A DNA stretch of 64,000 bases. Origin: Isochrysis galbana (lineage: Eukaryota; Haptophyta; Isochrysidales; Isochrysidaceae). Below, one piece after another: positions 10,238 to 21,830 of this stretch. The DNA lies in NCBI GenBank assembly GCA_018136815.1, contig CM030933.1, positions 4,268,341-4,332,340 on the forward strand, in the 5' to 3' direction. The notes below the pieces were generated by a model that had not been told where the DNA came from, made no database searches, and worked only from the letters and a program-made list of their open reading frames with translations. Numbering within the stretch: position 1 is the first letter of the stretch; the number at the start of each line of letters is the position of its first letter. The position numbers and the translations under genes were made by a program.

Positions 10238-13200
10238 TCAAACAAGGGCTAGCGAGTGCCTTGTGAGGCGGACGTCCTGCGGCATCCTCATTCCCAAGTG
10301 AGCGTAAAGTCCCTCCCATCTCCTATTGACAAATCTTGACACAACTCCCAACGCTGCAATGACCACCAAAGCCAAAATAACAAAGGATCTAGAAGCGAGC
10401 TTGTTAGTGCTGCTCACACCAACTAGATCTCCACGTAGTTCGCTCGCTGCCGCAGTGTCGTCGATGACTAGTGATGCATCATGAGTCACCATCCTATCCG
10501 TCGACGACTCCTCCGAAACCGACGACGCTGAGCTTGAAACCTTGCCTTCAATGCTTGCAATCTCCTCAGCTTTCGTGGCAGGCGTCCTACTCATCCCCGT
10601 CGGCGCGGTAGAGACCGGAAGGGTCAGCTCGTGCAATCCCAACATCTTCTCGTGGCGGTGCCGATGGAGATGTATCCCCTCCCGGTTTTCTTTGCGTGTT
10701 GGATCGCATGCACCGCATTCGGCTGGGTACTCTATGCGGCCCACTATTTGGCATGCCTCCCACTCACTCTGAGCCGATTCGCTCGTCGATCCGACGGTCA
10801 TGTGCCAACGGACTCGTGACCAGCAGGAGAACTCTCCTCGTGAGATTAACGTAGACATGACTACGTTGGTACAAGTTGGCACATAGCATGGCACCTTGGG
10901 CGAGGCTGGTGGTGCTAGAGGTATTGGTGGGCTTGCAGGTGGTCGCACTGGACTAGGAGGCGAAGACGGTGGAGGTGCTGGGGGTGGCACAACCAATCGA
11001 GCACCGCAATCAGAGCAGTCTGTGCCGATAGGGCACACGGCATCCACGGCACCCTGTCCGCCGTCATTGCACTGCCCATCTTGAGCGCTGGCGCAATCAT
11101 CACGGCACATGGAAGGTGCACTCGGCGGAGGCGGAGGTGGGAAAGGAGGGAAGGGGACATCGTGCACGCAGCAATGATACCCATTGCAACCCCCGTCCGC
11201 AGGGCAACCGAGAACAGGCCAACCAAGCTTGCAGCACGACATACCAAAGCCGCAGAAATCGTGACAGATCCCCGGACCTCCACACGCCGCCCAACAGTTG
11301 ACGGCTTCCCAACCGAAATCAGGTCCGTCGCCCAATCTTACCGCGCCAGCATCGCTACCATGACTGGCCTTGGCTGTGCTCTCAACTCCACTTTTCATAT
11401 CATTGAGTCCGCCCGGTGCGCTTGAAGAGTCACCATAGGCGTTAGCAGCGGAAGAATTGGCCAAGCGGCCGTCGTGCTTTGCCGGTCGCATTTCATCGTT
11501 TGGACCGTCGGATCGCGGGGGCGGCGGCGATGAAGTCGATGTCTTGATAAAGCGCTGAGCGAGCCAATGTTGTCCCCAGCTGAAGGCGTCCGCAGCGGCA
11601 GCTCGTGCGGACTCGGCCTCTGCGGCGTGGGCCCGTAGTTGAGCGGCAGTTGCTGAAGCGGCTGCCACGGTCGCAGCGGCAGCGGCGCCCGAGATGACTT
11701 TGATGGAGCCGTTGTGATCCGAGGCAAAACGTGCGACGGCGGACATTGAGCCGTTCAAAGTGGAGTGCAGCGAGTGCGATAACGCTGCAATGGACTGGTT
11801 TTGACGGAGGACCTGACACGGGAAAAGGTGCAGAAAGAAGCTGACTCCTCATCTCCACGACATTTATGGGATGGCGCAACGCATCTCGCAACTTGTCCCC
11901 ACTTCTCAACCTTTGTGAAGCACATCCACCGTGGTTTGAGCTGCATTTGCCTTTTATGTGTGGTTTTACTTCTTACCTGATATGCGACGGCTCCTTTGGC
12001 CGCGTCCACCCCAGCGCTCGCGGCACCGGGTGCGGCCGCCAACCTTTGTCCGATAACGGAAAAACTCTGCTTTGCATGCTTCAAACTCACCGCCTGGCGG
12101 AGGGGGCGATCACATCCGGATGTAAGACTTAACCTCTCAGGCATAGTACTCATTACCAGCCCATTAGGTGAAGCGAGGACGGATCTGAGCCTGGAAGCGG
12201 CTTGAGCTCATATTTCAAGGCAAAGCCATAGGCATTCGGGTTGATGGCGTGCCTGCGCAATTCCTGCTTCGTCCCCCGCCATCTTTAGCAGCCCGGACGT
12301 TGAGATCTGTGGGATCTTCTCGCTCAGTTCACGGCATAATGTGTCACCGATGGCCGGTGAAATGGTGCCCAGCAACAGTGAGGTCGGGTCGTACCCGCTC
12401 TGCCAATCCGCCTTGCCGTCGACGGGGTTGCCCTTGCCCCCAATAACATCAGGTAAGGTCGTGGTGAAGGCTCCGTCTTCATGCGCAGCGCTATCGGCCT
12501 GCTGGGCTATTTCAGCCGCGCGGGCCTCGCCTCTTAGTTCGGAGGAATCGCCGTTCAGCGTGCTCGAAGTGAACTCGTCAACCTGGCAAGGGCAAGGCAT
12601 TGGCGAGGCGCAGCAAGACTTGACTACAGGTCCGTTTTTCGTGTCGGTGGAGCAAGAAGAGGGGCCGCAAGTGCGCATGCTAACTCTGGAAGCTGCGCGA
12701 TTGAGGCCACGGATCCCGTATGCCTCGCAACACCTCTCCCCCACCGGCGCACCTTCAAGTTCACACGCGCATCGCACGAGACTGCACGCGTTTTCCACTC
12801 GAGCTTGAATGCGTCTTGAGGCTCAAGAGCCAAGAGGGCGTTGAGGGACGCGTCATAGGTTGAAAAGGCGATGGCCCCTGAGTCGTAGGCCAAGAGATAC
12901 CTTCCAGGGAGAGTGGCAGAAAGGCCGTTAGAGCAATGTCGGAAAGCCGAATGAACACAAAGACGACGATGCTCAGGCGGCAGGATACTCACTCTCCGAG
13001 CGCGTAGTATTCCACCGACCACTCTGCATCGCATGAGAGCTCTACTCCTGTCAAACGTGCCCTCGCTAGTATTGCTTCTTGCCGATTTGCATCGATGAAT
13101 CGAGAGACGTCTCCTGACGTCTCCTCGTTATCTGCCTGCCCACTGTGGTCCAAAGCCCTCGTTTGCTGCGGTAAGTCGCCACTCCCAACCCCGGCCGCCT

Positions 13201-13577
13201 GGCCTCCGCTAGCCGCACCTGCAAGATCGCCATCCCTGCCGGCCCTAGTAGTGTTGACATCATGCACACTCAACCCGCCTGTAGTTTCACCAGGCTTCCT
13301 TGATCGCTCAAATTGCAGGTTTGTGTGCGCAACTCTCGCGTCGTGGCACTGAATTCGCCAAGCGCGCAAGGTCGCCCCTCCCGCGTCGTAAGACAGGCGG
13401 GGCAGAGGAAAAGTTGAGTTGAAAAGGAACGCGTTGAGCAGAGTTGGGGGTGGCGATGGCGGCACTGAAGGGGGAGGTGGAGATGATGGAGGCATTGGTG
13501 AAAAAGGTGGTAGCGGAGGAGATGGAGGCGATGGAGGGTTGGCCGGTGGCGGCGGCGATGGTGGTAGCGGCGGTGGA

Positions 13578-13611
<34 letters not shown>

Positions 13612-13663
13612 CAAATGGAGGCATCAAAGGGTATGGCGACGGTGGCGGATGTGGAGGTGCAGA

Positions 13664-13696
<33 letters not shown>

Positions 13697-15030
13697 TGGT
13701 GGCGGTGGCGGCGGCGACGGAGGTGGAGCCGATGGCGGCGGCGGTGGAGGTGGCGGAGATGGAGGGTGGGGGGGGAGCGGTGATGGTGGCGGTAGCGACG
13801 GAGGGAAAGAAGGCGGGCGACGCGGCGGCAATGGGGGTGGTGGGTGCGTAGGAGGGAGAGAAGGCGGCGGCGAGATAGGTGGAGCACATGGTGGGGGAGG
13901 CAGTGGCGGCGGTGAGGGTGGTGGCCGCGAAGGAGGAGGTGGCGGCGGAGGCGATGGTGGTGGCGGTGGCGAGGGAGGAGACAAAGGAGGCGGCGATGGT
14001 GGGAAAAGCACCTCTTCCACACAGCAGTGGTACCTCTGGCACGACACTTCCGGGCAGCCGAAGGCCTCTCGCCCAAAGTCCGGACGGTCAGCAGCAGCGA
14101 CAATATAACCAGTGCGGCAGCACGCCCGCCCAGAGCCGCAAAATCCAGGACAGGGGCCCGAGTGACCCTGGCACTGATCCCAGCAATCCCCAGGCCAGTG
14201 TGGAGGAGGCGGGGGCGGCGGAGGCGACGAAGGCGGCGGGGGGGAAGGGGGCGGCGGCGGAGGAGGAGATGGTGGGGGCGGCGAAGGGGGCGGGGGAGGA
14301 GGTCGTGAAGGCGGAGGCGGGCTTGGTGGTAGAGAAGGTGGGGGCGGGAGTGGGGGGGAGGGGGAGGCGGGGATGGTGAGGGGGGTGGGGGCGGCGGGGG
14401 CGGCGGGGGCGGCGGGGCAGGGGGAGAGAAAGGGGGTGGCGGAGGTGCGTGCGGCGGTGGCGACGGGGGGGGTGGCGAGGCCGGTGGTGGTGGCGTGGGT
14501 GGTCGTGATGGCGGTGGTGGCGTGGGTGGCGGCAGGTAGCGCCTCTCGCCACAGTCAGCACAATCGCTCCCTAGCGTACAGCTCGCATACACCGAGCCGA
14601 ACCCACCGTCCTCGCACATGCCATTGAAGGCAGAGTAGCACCAGTTCTTGCAGACTCCAGGCGGGAGCGGCGGCGGCGGCGGCGGCGGTGGCGAGGGCGG
14701 CAGCGACGGTGGCTGAGAGGGTGGGAAGGGCACAGCGTCGGTGCAACAGTGGTAGTCCGTGCACCCCACACCTTCCTCCAGTGGACATCCCAGCTGCGCA
14801 AACCCTAGACGGCAGCAGGCGCGACCCTCCCCACAGAACTCTCCACACGGCCCACCGCCACCGCAGCGCTCCCAGCAGTCTGAGGGGGGCGGCGGGGGCG
14901 GGGGCGGCGAGGGCTGGTGGAGAAGCCACCAATCCCGTGCCGGCATCCTGTACCGCTTCTCCTCCGCCCCGCCACCGCCCACGCCGGAGAGGAGGCCGGC
15001 GAGGGCGGCAAGGAAGGCGGCGGACGCCAT
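10238..15030 (-). CDS. Large Cys-rich, Ser/Pro-rich type I membrane protein (multi-exon)
   Basis: Starts at the ATG at 15030 with a hydrophobic leader (MASAAFLAALAGLL). Modules follow: DCWERCGG...ACCRLGF...YHCCT (about 14890-14740), CKNWCYSAFNGMCEDGG...GTDC-type (about 14660-14540), a Pro tract, DCWDQCQG...ACCRTGY...YHCCV (about 14190-14010), a second Pro tract to 13440, then a C-terminal domain. Exon joins: the exon ending at 12988 joins 12900 (donor GTGAGT); the exon ending at 12157 joins 12043-11977, which joins 11812-10238. The last exon has another CW/CC module plus CRDDCASAQDGQCNDGG and ends with one TM helix (SFVILALVVIAALGVV). The upstream part has a leader but no anchor and the downstream part an anchor but no leader, which favours one gene. 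Splicing between 12900 and 12157 is unresolved. A one-base frame break lies in a G7 run at 14352-14358. Likely cell-surface or scale-matrix protein; two tandem genes remain possible. Confidence 0.6.
13440..14560 (-). repeat. Poly(Ser/Pro) coding low-complexity tracts
   Basis: Two runs of SPPPP/PPPPPP codons (about 14540-14200 and 14010-13440) appear on the + strand as GGC/GGT/GGA-rich DNA. They link the Cys-rich modules of the surface protein. Hydroxyproline-rich linkers of this kind are typical of algal extracellular proteins. The region is error-prone: one homopolymer at 14352-14358 breaks the reading frame. Confidence 0.75.
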
Positions 15031-15754
15031 CGGAGGAGGCGGCGGAGGCACGCTTCTTTACTCGTAGAACAATGACGAGAAGGAGGAAGAGAGAGGAGAG
15101 GATCGCTGTAGAGTGTAGAGTATGGAAGTAAAAGAAGTAAAGATATCGCTGTCTGCCCACTAGGGGTCTGTGCCAGAATGATGATTGCCCAGCCCCTGCC
15201 AGAGGGCAAGGGCCGAGGTTGGTTGTACGGGCCCACCCCGGGGAGTGTCCGCCATGGAGGGAGGGGGGCGCGAGGCCCCCATTGACCATTGACCCCCACT
15301 TATAAAAGTAGGTTGGGTTGCGGGACTAGCATATATGATCACAATTGCCACCGCCATGTTGTGAGCTACGATTCAAATTGAGCCTCGGCAACACACTAAC
15401 ATGCATATGCACCTTCAAAAAGCACTTGGGCGACCTGCCACACGCAAGAGTCGAGTTGGAAGCACATCCGTCATAGGAACCGTAGGACCGAAAGATGGGT
15501 GTGGTCTAGGCCCATCTTGTCATCACCCGAATCCCAGCAGCAAGTGATGAAGATGGCTGGCTGTCGTCCGGTCCGTGGCCACATGCAACAACGCACGAAG
15601 ATCGGCGCCGTGCGTGGCGACGACTGTAGATGGTTGCGTGGCGTGGGCCCTCGAGCGAGAATCTCTCGTATTGTTAAGGACGCAGTTATCGTCCTGTCAG
15701 CAGACAAGTGCAGCTACACAAGAGAAGAATGTCGGTTCGATCTTTACTGACCTT
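15031..15754. other. Intergenic region
   Basis: Positions 15035-15110 are GA-rich on + (CT-rich on the sense strand of the gene starting at 15030), a likely 5' leader. Positions 15165-15320 are a diverged relative of repeat family A. Beyond that, no gene is supportable. Confidence 0.45.
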
Positions 15755-16903
15755 CTAGTTCTCCTGTCCTAATGGGTTGTGGACCATCTCCACCACCAAT
15801 TGTCCATTGGCGATCGGAAATTGTGCGCCGCACACCTCAAAACACGACTCATTCACCGGGGAACCAACGCTGCCAGAGCTGTCTTGCTCGGCAGCGATGT
15901 GCGCCAAGTCGTCGTAGCCCTCCGCCAACGCCACAATCGAAGCCTCTGAAGGGAAGCTGGCTCCCGCTGAGCGACGCAACAAGGGCTGCCGCCGCGCTCG
16001 CCGACGAGAGCCCATGCCATCGCCAAATATTCGAGCGAGCCCACCGCGACAGGTGGCCAAGGGAGGGCGTAGCTTCGCCGAGACAATCGCAGTGGCAATT
16101 CCCATTTGCAAGAGCACAAAGAGGCAAAGCGCAACCAAGTCGCTATCCTTGTTCTTCTCGTACAAGCCGAGCAGATCGAGCGCTACCTCCGCCTTGAGCC
16201 GGACGGGGGGCGCACCAGGCACCTCGATGAGGATCTGCTGCCCCGCTAGCTGGGTGGTGAGCATCGCCTCGTAGGCGTAGTGGAAGAAAGAAAGCCTTGG
16301 GAGTTGAGCAATGAAGGGTGGTAGGCCGGCTACATTAAGCGTGAAGCCCGCGAGGAGAGTGCCGAGCAATAGCAAGACGACAGCGAGCAGTGTTGCGGGT
16401 CCCGGCGAGTCGTGCAAGAGCACGCCGACGGCAGAGCAAAGGAGGCCGGCATTGGCATTGGCAAGAGCGATCGAGGCCTCGAAGTAAAGAAATGGAGCGA
16501 CCTGCAGTGGGATGGGCAATCGAGAGTGGTGTTCTTGAGGCCTCCGACGCGTCAGGTGCTCAGCGGAACAAGGGCATAGTTGCGCACAACAAGAGGAAGC
16601 TCACTCGACGTTGCATATCGGGCATCCCAAGACGCGAGTGACCAAAGTTTCGTCGCAAATGAAGTGCGCGCGCACCTCGGGCCGCAGGCCCATCATCAAG
16701 TACACGATGGCACCAAGAACTAGTGAAGGAAGGACACGGAGCAAGAGCAACTCGAGAGACGCTCGGACCAGGACGTGCCCCCACGCATCGACGGCACCGG
16801 CATGCCACTCGCGCCAAAAGAGGCGCCATTCCGCCGATACGGCGCCGAGCGAAGAGAGGCCACCAAAGGCGAAAAACGTGAGAAGCGTGTGAAAGCCTCC
16901 AGC
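15755..16903 (-). CDS. ABCG (White-type) half-transporter, 3' part only
   Basis: Two minus-strand exons, 16903-16643 and 16501-15755, are joined in phase 0 across a 141-bp GT-AG intron. The first carries FGGLSSLGAVSAEWRLFWREWHAGAVDAWGHVL and LEL...RVLPSLVLGAIVYLMMGLRPE, the characteristic re-entry and TM segments of ABCG C-terminal domains. The second carries further TM helices, FTLNVAGLPPFIAQLPRLSFFHYAYEAML and a last TM helix, then a hydrophilic tail of about 100 residues. The acceptor before 16903 shows that upstream exons exist. The ATP-binding cassette must lie beyond or within the assembly gap at 17057-17156. Expected role: lipid or hydrophobic compound export at a membrane, as a dimer. 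Confidence 0.82.
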
Positions 16904-17056
16904 CTGCAATTAAAGGGGGAGGCGGATGGGTGGGTAGGCGCCGTCCGCGCGTCATTGTGCGAGCTGGTCACGATGGCCTGCAGACTAGGGCGTCAGGCGG
17001 GAGGGTCTTGCACCTTATTCTGGAAGCCTGCCGCGTCTGCTTTGACTCCCCAGAAA

Positions 17057-17156
17057 NNNNNNNNNNNNNNNNNNNNNNNNNNNNNNNNNNNNNNNNNNNN
17101 NNNNNNNNNNNNNNNNNNNNNNNNNNNNNNNNNNNNNNNNNNNNNNNNNNNNNNNN
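17057..17156. other. Assembly gap (100 N)
   Basis: Exactly 100 ambiguous bases, the conventional placeholder for a gap of unknown length. It lies between the truncated ABCG gene and the start of the cyclin gene, so both the ABCG nucleotide-binding domain and the cyclin promoter may be missing. Confidence 0.95.
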
Positions 17157-17266
17157 CTACCCCACCTTCCCCCCTCTCTGTTTCTCTCTCTCTCAACTTG
17201 CCGATCCCCGGTCCCGGTTTCCCCCTTGCCGCCCTCCCTCGCTTTCCTGTCCCTCACTCACCCAGC

Positions 17267-18519
17267 ATGTGGTCGTCGTCCGTGCCTTGCGGTGCCATGT
17301 CGGCTGCCCTCTCCGCCGTCGCCGGGCGCACCCATGGAGCCACCACCGAGCGGCCTGTCACCGCGCGTCCCGCGCTGCGCAACGTCTCGAACGGGATCGG
17401 CACGCTCATCGCCACTGCCGCTCAAACAACTGAGAAGGGCGATACGCCATCCAATCTTCTGCCTCCAACATCAAGTAACATGCGCATCACCAGACTCGCC
17501 GCCGCGCGCCAGCGTCAAGCCGACCTTCAGCACGGCCAGCTCAAGAAGGGTAGGCACCAGTCACCTGCCGTGGCGTTTGAGGACCCTATGGCCGTCGAGA
17601 CGGCTGGCGGCATGGCGGAGACGCCTCCCGTCGACGCTCAGCAGTGTTCATACATTCTAAGCGACATTTACCAATACCTGCGCTGCCGAGAGCTCCGACA
17701 TCGCGCTGGCCAAAATTTTTTACAGGCGCAGCAAGACATCAACTCAAACATGCGCAGCATACTCATTGACTGGCTCGTTGAGGTGACACCGCATCCCATG
17801 GGCTCGCTGGCAAGGGCGGCACTTTGCCTCGCAAGCCTCTCATCCGGGCACTTCCGCGCTTTATGATTGTACAGGTTGGCGAGGAATACAAGCTTCAGGC
17901 GGAGACGTTGCACTTGTGCGTGAACTACATTGACCGCTTCCTTGCTCACGTGCCAGTCTCCCGGAGCAAGCTGCAGCTCGTTGGCGTTGGCTGCATGCTC
18001 GTTGCCTCCAAGTACGAGGACGTCTCGCCACCAACGGTGGAGGACCTCGTTTACATCTCAGACAACACCTACACCCGCGAGGATATCCTCAAGATGGAAG
18101 GCATGATCCTACAGCGTTTGCAGTTCAACCTTTCAGTGGTGACATCTGTGGCATTCCTTCCAAGCTTCACGCGCGTTGCGATGAGCTCGTGCGGTTGTGA
18201 TGGAATGGTAGTGCCGCTCGCGTATTACCTGGTCGAACTCAGCCTGCTATCCTACGGGTTTGTCAAATGGCGCCCGTCGGAGGTCTCAGCATCAGCCGTT
18301 CGGCTTGCCCTCCACACGCTTAGGCTGCCGGCGTGGACACCGCAACTCGAACAGGCCACGGGATTTTGTGCGGCGGACCTAACAGCCTGCGTCTCCGACC
18401 TCTACATCATCTTCGCTGGGGCCGAGACCAGCCAGCTTCAGGCCATCCGCGAAAAGTACGCGCACCGCAGCTTTCTGCACGTTGCCAACCTGAAGCCTCA
18501 ACCCCTGCTGCCCGGCTGA
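17267..18519 (+). CDS. A-type mitotic cyclin
   Basis: Two exons, 17267-17782 and 17875-18519, give 386 residues. The 92-bp intron is phase 0 (GAG|GTGACA ... TACAG|GTTGGC). The cyclin box signature is complete across the junction: [74 protein letters not shown] and YTREDILKMEGMILQRLQF. The second cyclin fold follows to LPG. The [12 protein letters not shown] pattern and helix spacing fit cyclin A/B, nearest to A. It should bind and activate a CDK in S/G2-M. The start ATG follows a pyrimidine-rich leader just after the gap. No clear RxxL destruction box context could be fixed in the N-terminal 130 residues. Confidence 0.9.
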
Positions 18520-19866
18520 TGCCATTTTGCACCACCCAAGCCGGCCAAGTCAATGAGTGTTGGTGCTCCCTCGTCCTTCGAGAGGTGAGCATCTTGGCTG
18601 CGCTCCGTCGTGCCGTCTCTCTGACTTTCGCACGTGCGACTGCCGTGGTTAGCATCAGCTTGCTCCAAGGACCACACATGATTGTCTACCTCCGAGGAGC
18701 AATGCACTCTCAGTGCTCCGCATCGGCCATTGGTCCGACCTGTTGGATGACCTTGACAGTCCTCCACCCGGGCCGCGGTGTCTCGACCCGCATCAGTGCC
18801 GCTCAGATTCCGGGCAACCACCTTCTTCCTTGTAGTATGTCCATAGCAAGAACCTTTGCGATCTGCTGCGCCATTGGCATGGAGCCAGTGGGCAGCTGAG
18901 GTCTCAGCAAGGCGTTGTACTAGAAAGCGACCATCATCCATGGCCATGCTTTCATTTGTGTGTTTGTACTTTGTTTTTTCTGCATTCCCGCCCTGGACAG
19001 TATCAGACTGTATCGCTAAAGTCATCGGGAAGTGCGTTTCAACAAACGTGTCAGGAAAGGAATGGCAGTTTGCACTCCGACGCGCTCTCTTTCGAAGCGT
19101 CACTCCTCGTCCATCCTTAGCAGGTGCTTGTCACGGCCGCCAAAAGATTCGTGCTAGCTGTGTGAACTTGAAGAGCTTGGGGGAACGATGGAGCGCATCA
19201 CAGCAATGCACAATGCACTGGATTGTAATCTGTGTGTTAGTCCCGTTGTCGCCCATTGTCGATCGCCAGTAGCGGCGTCTGAATGCACACAGCAGGCAAA
19301 ATGAATTTAAAAATTAGAAGAAACAACTAACTTTATAGTTAGACGCGATGGAGCGAGCCTCTCCTCTCCTTCGGCCCCCCCGCCGAGGGCGGCCCCCCAG
19401 TCCCCATGGACCTGTCGAAGCGACCGCGTCCGCCGTCAGAGGCCGAACAGGTGTGTGCATTGCTGTGATGCGGTCAAGTTTGTGCCTAGCATTAGGGTGC
19501 CTTTGTCGTTGGTTGTGAAGGCACGGGGGACTTGAGTGTCGGTTCGCGGCATATGCCATATGCATATGACCAGGAATCGGGAGCGGTCGCGCATGCTCCA
19601 TAGGTCAAACAAACTATATACAAAGCGAAAAGCGCACAATAGTTGCAATGATTTGGCTTCGCCAAAACTGTAACGCAAGCTCGCCCCCCCCCCCCCCCCC
19701 CCCCCCCAAGGAAAATGCTACCACCAACGGAATTCGCATGGTAGCATGGGCGAAAGCTGCAGCATGGGGAGATGACGCTCGCACCACGACGTTGAGAAGA
19801 CACGCCACGCTTGTGCAGCCGCAGCGCATGGCGGTCTGACATCACCTTATACCCAGCCTAGTCTCA
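18520..19866. other. Intergenic region with repeat family B copy and C24 tract
   Basis: Positions 18520-19310 have no convincing ORF and probably include the cyclin 3' UTR. Family B repeat lies at about 19330-19445. Positions 19684-19707 are an uninterrupted run of 24 C. I see no gene. Confidence 0.5.
19330..19445 (+). repeat. Dispersed repeat family B, copy 1
   Basis: Starts at a CAACTAA(C/G)TTTATAGTT(A/G)G near-palindrome and runs through GAGGGCGGCCCCCCAGT, CCATGGACCT and GTCGAAGCGACCG. A second copy in the same orientation is at about 59728-59860. Its near-palindromic AAGTTTATA end resembles the ends of family A, so the families may be related mobile elements. Confidence 0.7.
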
Positions 19867-21830
19867 TCAGTCCCCACTAGTATCGCTACTGTCAGCTGGC
19901 ATGACATCGCTACCGTCGCGGGACAGAGCGAAAGTGTGGTCGGCGACAGCGACTGCTTTGCCAGGCCTCGGCCCATGTTCGAGAGTAGGCGACGTCCTCG
20001 TTGCTGAGCTTGAGCTTGAGGGCCGCTTCTCCTCCACACCATCCAAGTCGAGTTGGCGAAAACTCATGGAGTCCTCGCAGCCTGTACCGCTAGGTCCAGC
20101 GCCCGCCCCCTTGGCGGCGTCGCTCATGCCTTTTACGCCGACTGGCTCCAAGTGGCACGCTTCAGAGGAACAAAAATCGTCGCCTGCACCGTTGAGCTCG
20201 AGGTTCGACTGTCCTTCAGCATCAGGTCTGTTGGCCGTGAGCAGCGGCGAGGCTGTGATTACAGCTGGCGCACTTAGGGGCTCAAGCAACGGTTCGCGCA
20301 CCGGCTCTGCCGCCGGCAGAAGCCGATCTGTTAGGCTCTCTGAATGCTGCATGAGACGACGGAAGCGTCGGCGCCATGGCTCAGTACGGCAGGTGCAAGA
20401 CATGGGCGGTAGCCAGTGTGAGTGCCACAAAGTCGGGAGAAGTGCGGCAAGAAGCAATAGGAGACCACCGCACATGCATTGCCAAAGGAGTACCCCGACC
20501 ACGCCCTGCGTTAAGTCCGTACAAAGGCCAATCTCAACTCCATCGTGGAAGTCGCGCTGCACCCTATTGCACGCGGCGTCTCCCTCTAATACAGCGAAGA
20601 TGTGCGCCACATTGCCTTGTGCTTCTACGATCGCCCTCTTTGCCGGCTGGAGAAGCGCTGGTGATGCGCACGGAGCGCCCAGAGCGGTAAGGTTGCTGGA
20701 GAGCGCGCTCAGACCTGATTGCACGCATCACGGGCCAAGGCTAGGCTGAGCTAGTGGAGGGACGGAAGCGAGGGGTTGACTTCGGGGTTGGGTGCGCTTG
20801 CTGCTGTCATGGCTTACTCGAAGAGATGTTGAACAAGGGGCTAACGACTGGGTTCGGTAGAGAGCAGTTCATTAAATAGTGCCGTGTCATCTCCAAATCG
20901 TACATGTCCCTATCTGTTCGACTCTTAGTCTGTGAGACGAACCATTGCAGCACGCGTATCACGGTTGCGGTAGGGTCGACGCATGCGTCGGCGAGCCCAA
21001 CCTGCATGCAGAGGGCGGATAGGCTCAGAATGATGGGCTGTGAATAGTGGGCAAATGCCGCATCCATATGCCGCGGCGCCGCCTGGTTCGTGTCGGCTTC
21101 TTCTTCCTCGCTCCCACGCAACGGGCAGACGCACCGCAATAGCCAACTGGATAGCTGTGATGGCGCAGAGCATCCACCATGCGATCACGGCAAAGAACTG
21201 AGTCCCAACTAGTAGTGAACGTCTGCCGACACACGTCCCAATGGTGACAGCACAGGCGGTCATGAGCAGCGCGAAGAAAGGGAGCGACGTTGTCCACGAA
21301 TGCCAGCCAGTGGCATATCGCAGCGTATCGATTGCACGTTGGAAATGAGCTGGACCATCTCGCACATCCTCGGCGAACATCTGGCCGTGAACGATCACAT
21401 CTCTTCTTGCGGCCAGATCTTTGCACATTGCCTCGCTTGTCATGGCGCTACTGGCTGCACCCGATTGAAGGTGAGGACAGCCTAGACAAACGGCAATCGC
21501 CTCGACTGCCACGCCAACATTCTGCGTGTCGGTGAGCAGCACAGCGGCATCAGCCTGCACGCCCTGCGCAATGAGTCGCAGATCGCTGAGTGAGTTGACG
21601 AGCTCGGAAAGCCCGGTCCCAAAGTCCTCGTCAAACGCATTTGCCGCAGCTGCGGCAGCGGTCATCGCGAGCGATACACCGATGACCGCGAGTCTCGCTG
21701 GTAGCCTGGGCGTGTCGACAGGCCGCGTAAATGTGATGACGGCACAAAGGAGCACTGCGATGAGCAGGAGCATCGAGAAGCCGAGCGCAAGCGTGAGCAC
21801 GATAAGTAGCATCTGCGATTGGACGTAGTC
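19867..21830 (-). CDS. Tweety-family (TTYH) anion-channel-like protein, 5' end unresolved
   Basis: Three minus-strand exons: 21830-21135, 21001-20818 and 20714-19867. They are joined in phases 0 and 1 by GT-AG introns of 133 and 103 bp and give about 576 residues. Exon 1 opens with a TM helix (MLLIVLTLALGFSMLLLIAVLLC), a second TM pair and an extracellular loop. Then come VGLADACVDPTATVIRVL and MTRHYLMNCSLPNP, matching the Tweety 'DxCVDPD...YYLxC...NP' loop, and a further TM segment (VVGVLLWQCMCGGLLLLLAALL). The C-terminal 160 residues are a Ser/Pro/acidic cytosolic tail. A TCGCAG acceptor precedes 21830, so at least one 5' exon is missing; I could not place its start codon. TTYH proteins are linked to volume-regulated anion conductance or lipid handling; substrate here is unknown. 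Confidence 0.68.

Noticed and set aside
13444-14108. Plus-strand Gly-rich frames (GGGDGGG)
   Set aside because: They are the complement of the Ser/Pro codons of the minus-strand Cys-rich protein, which has signal peptide and Cys modules in frame.
18498-19103. Minus-strand ORF behind the cyclin gene
   Set aside because: No motif, no acceptable start, composition unlike neighbouring coding exons.
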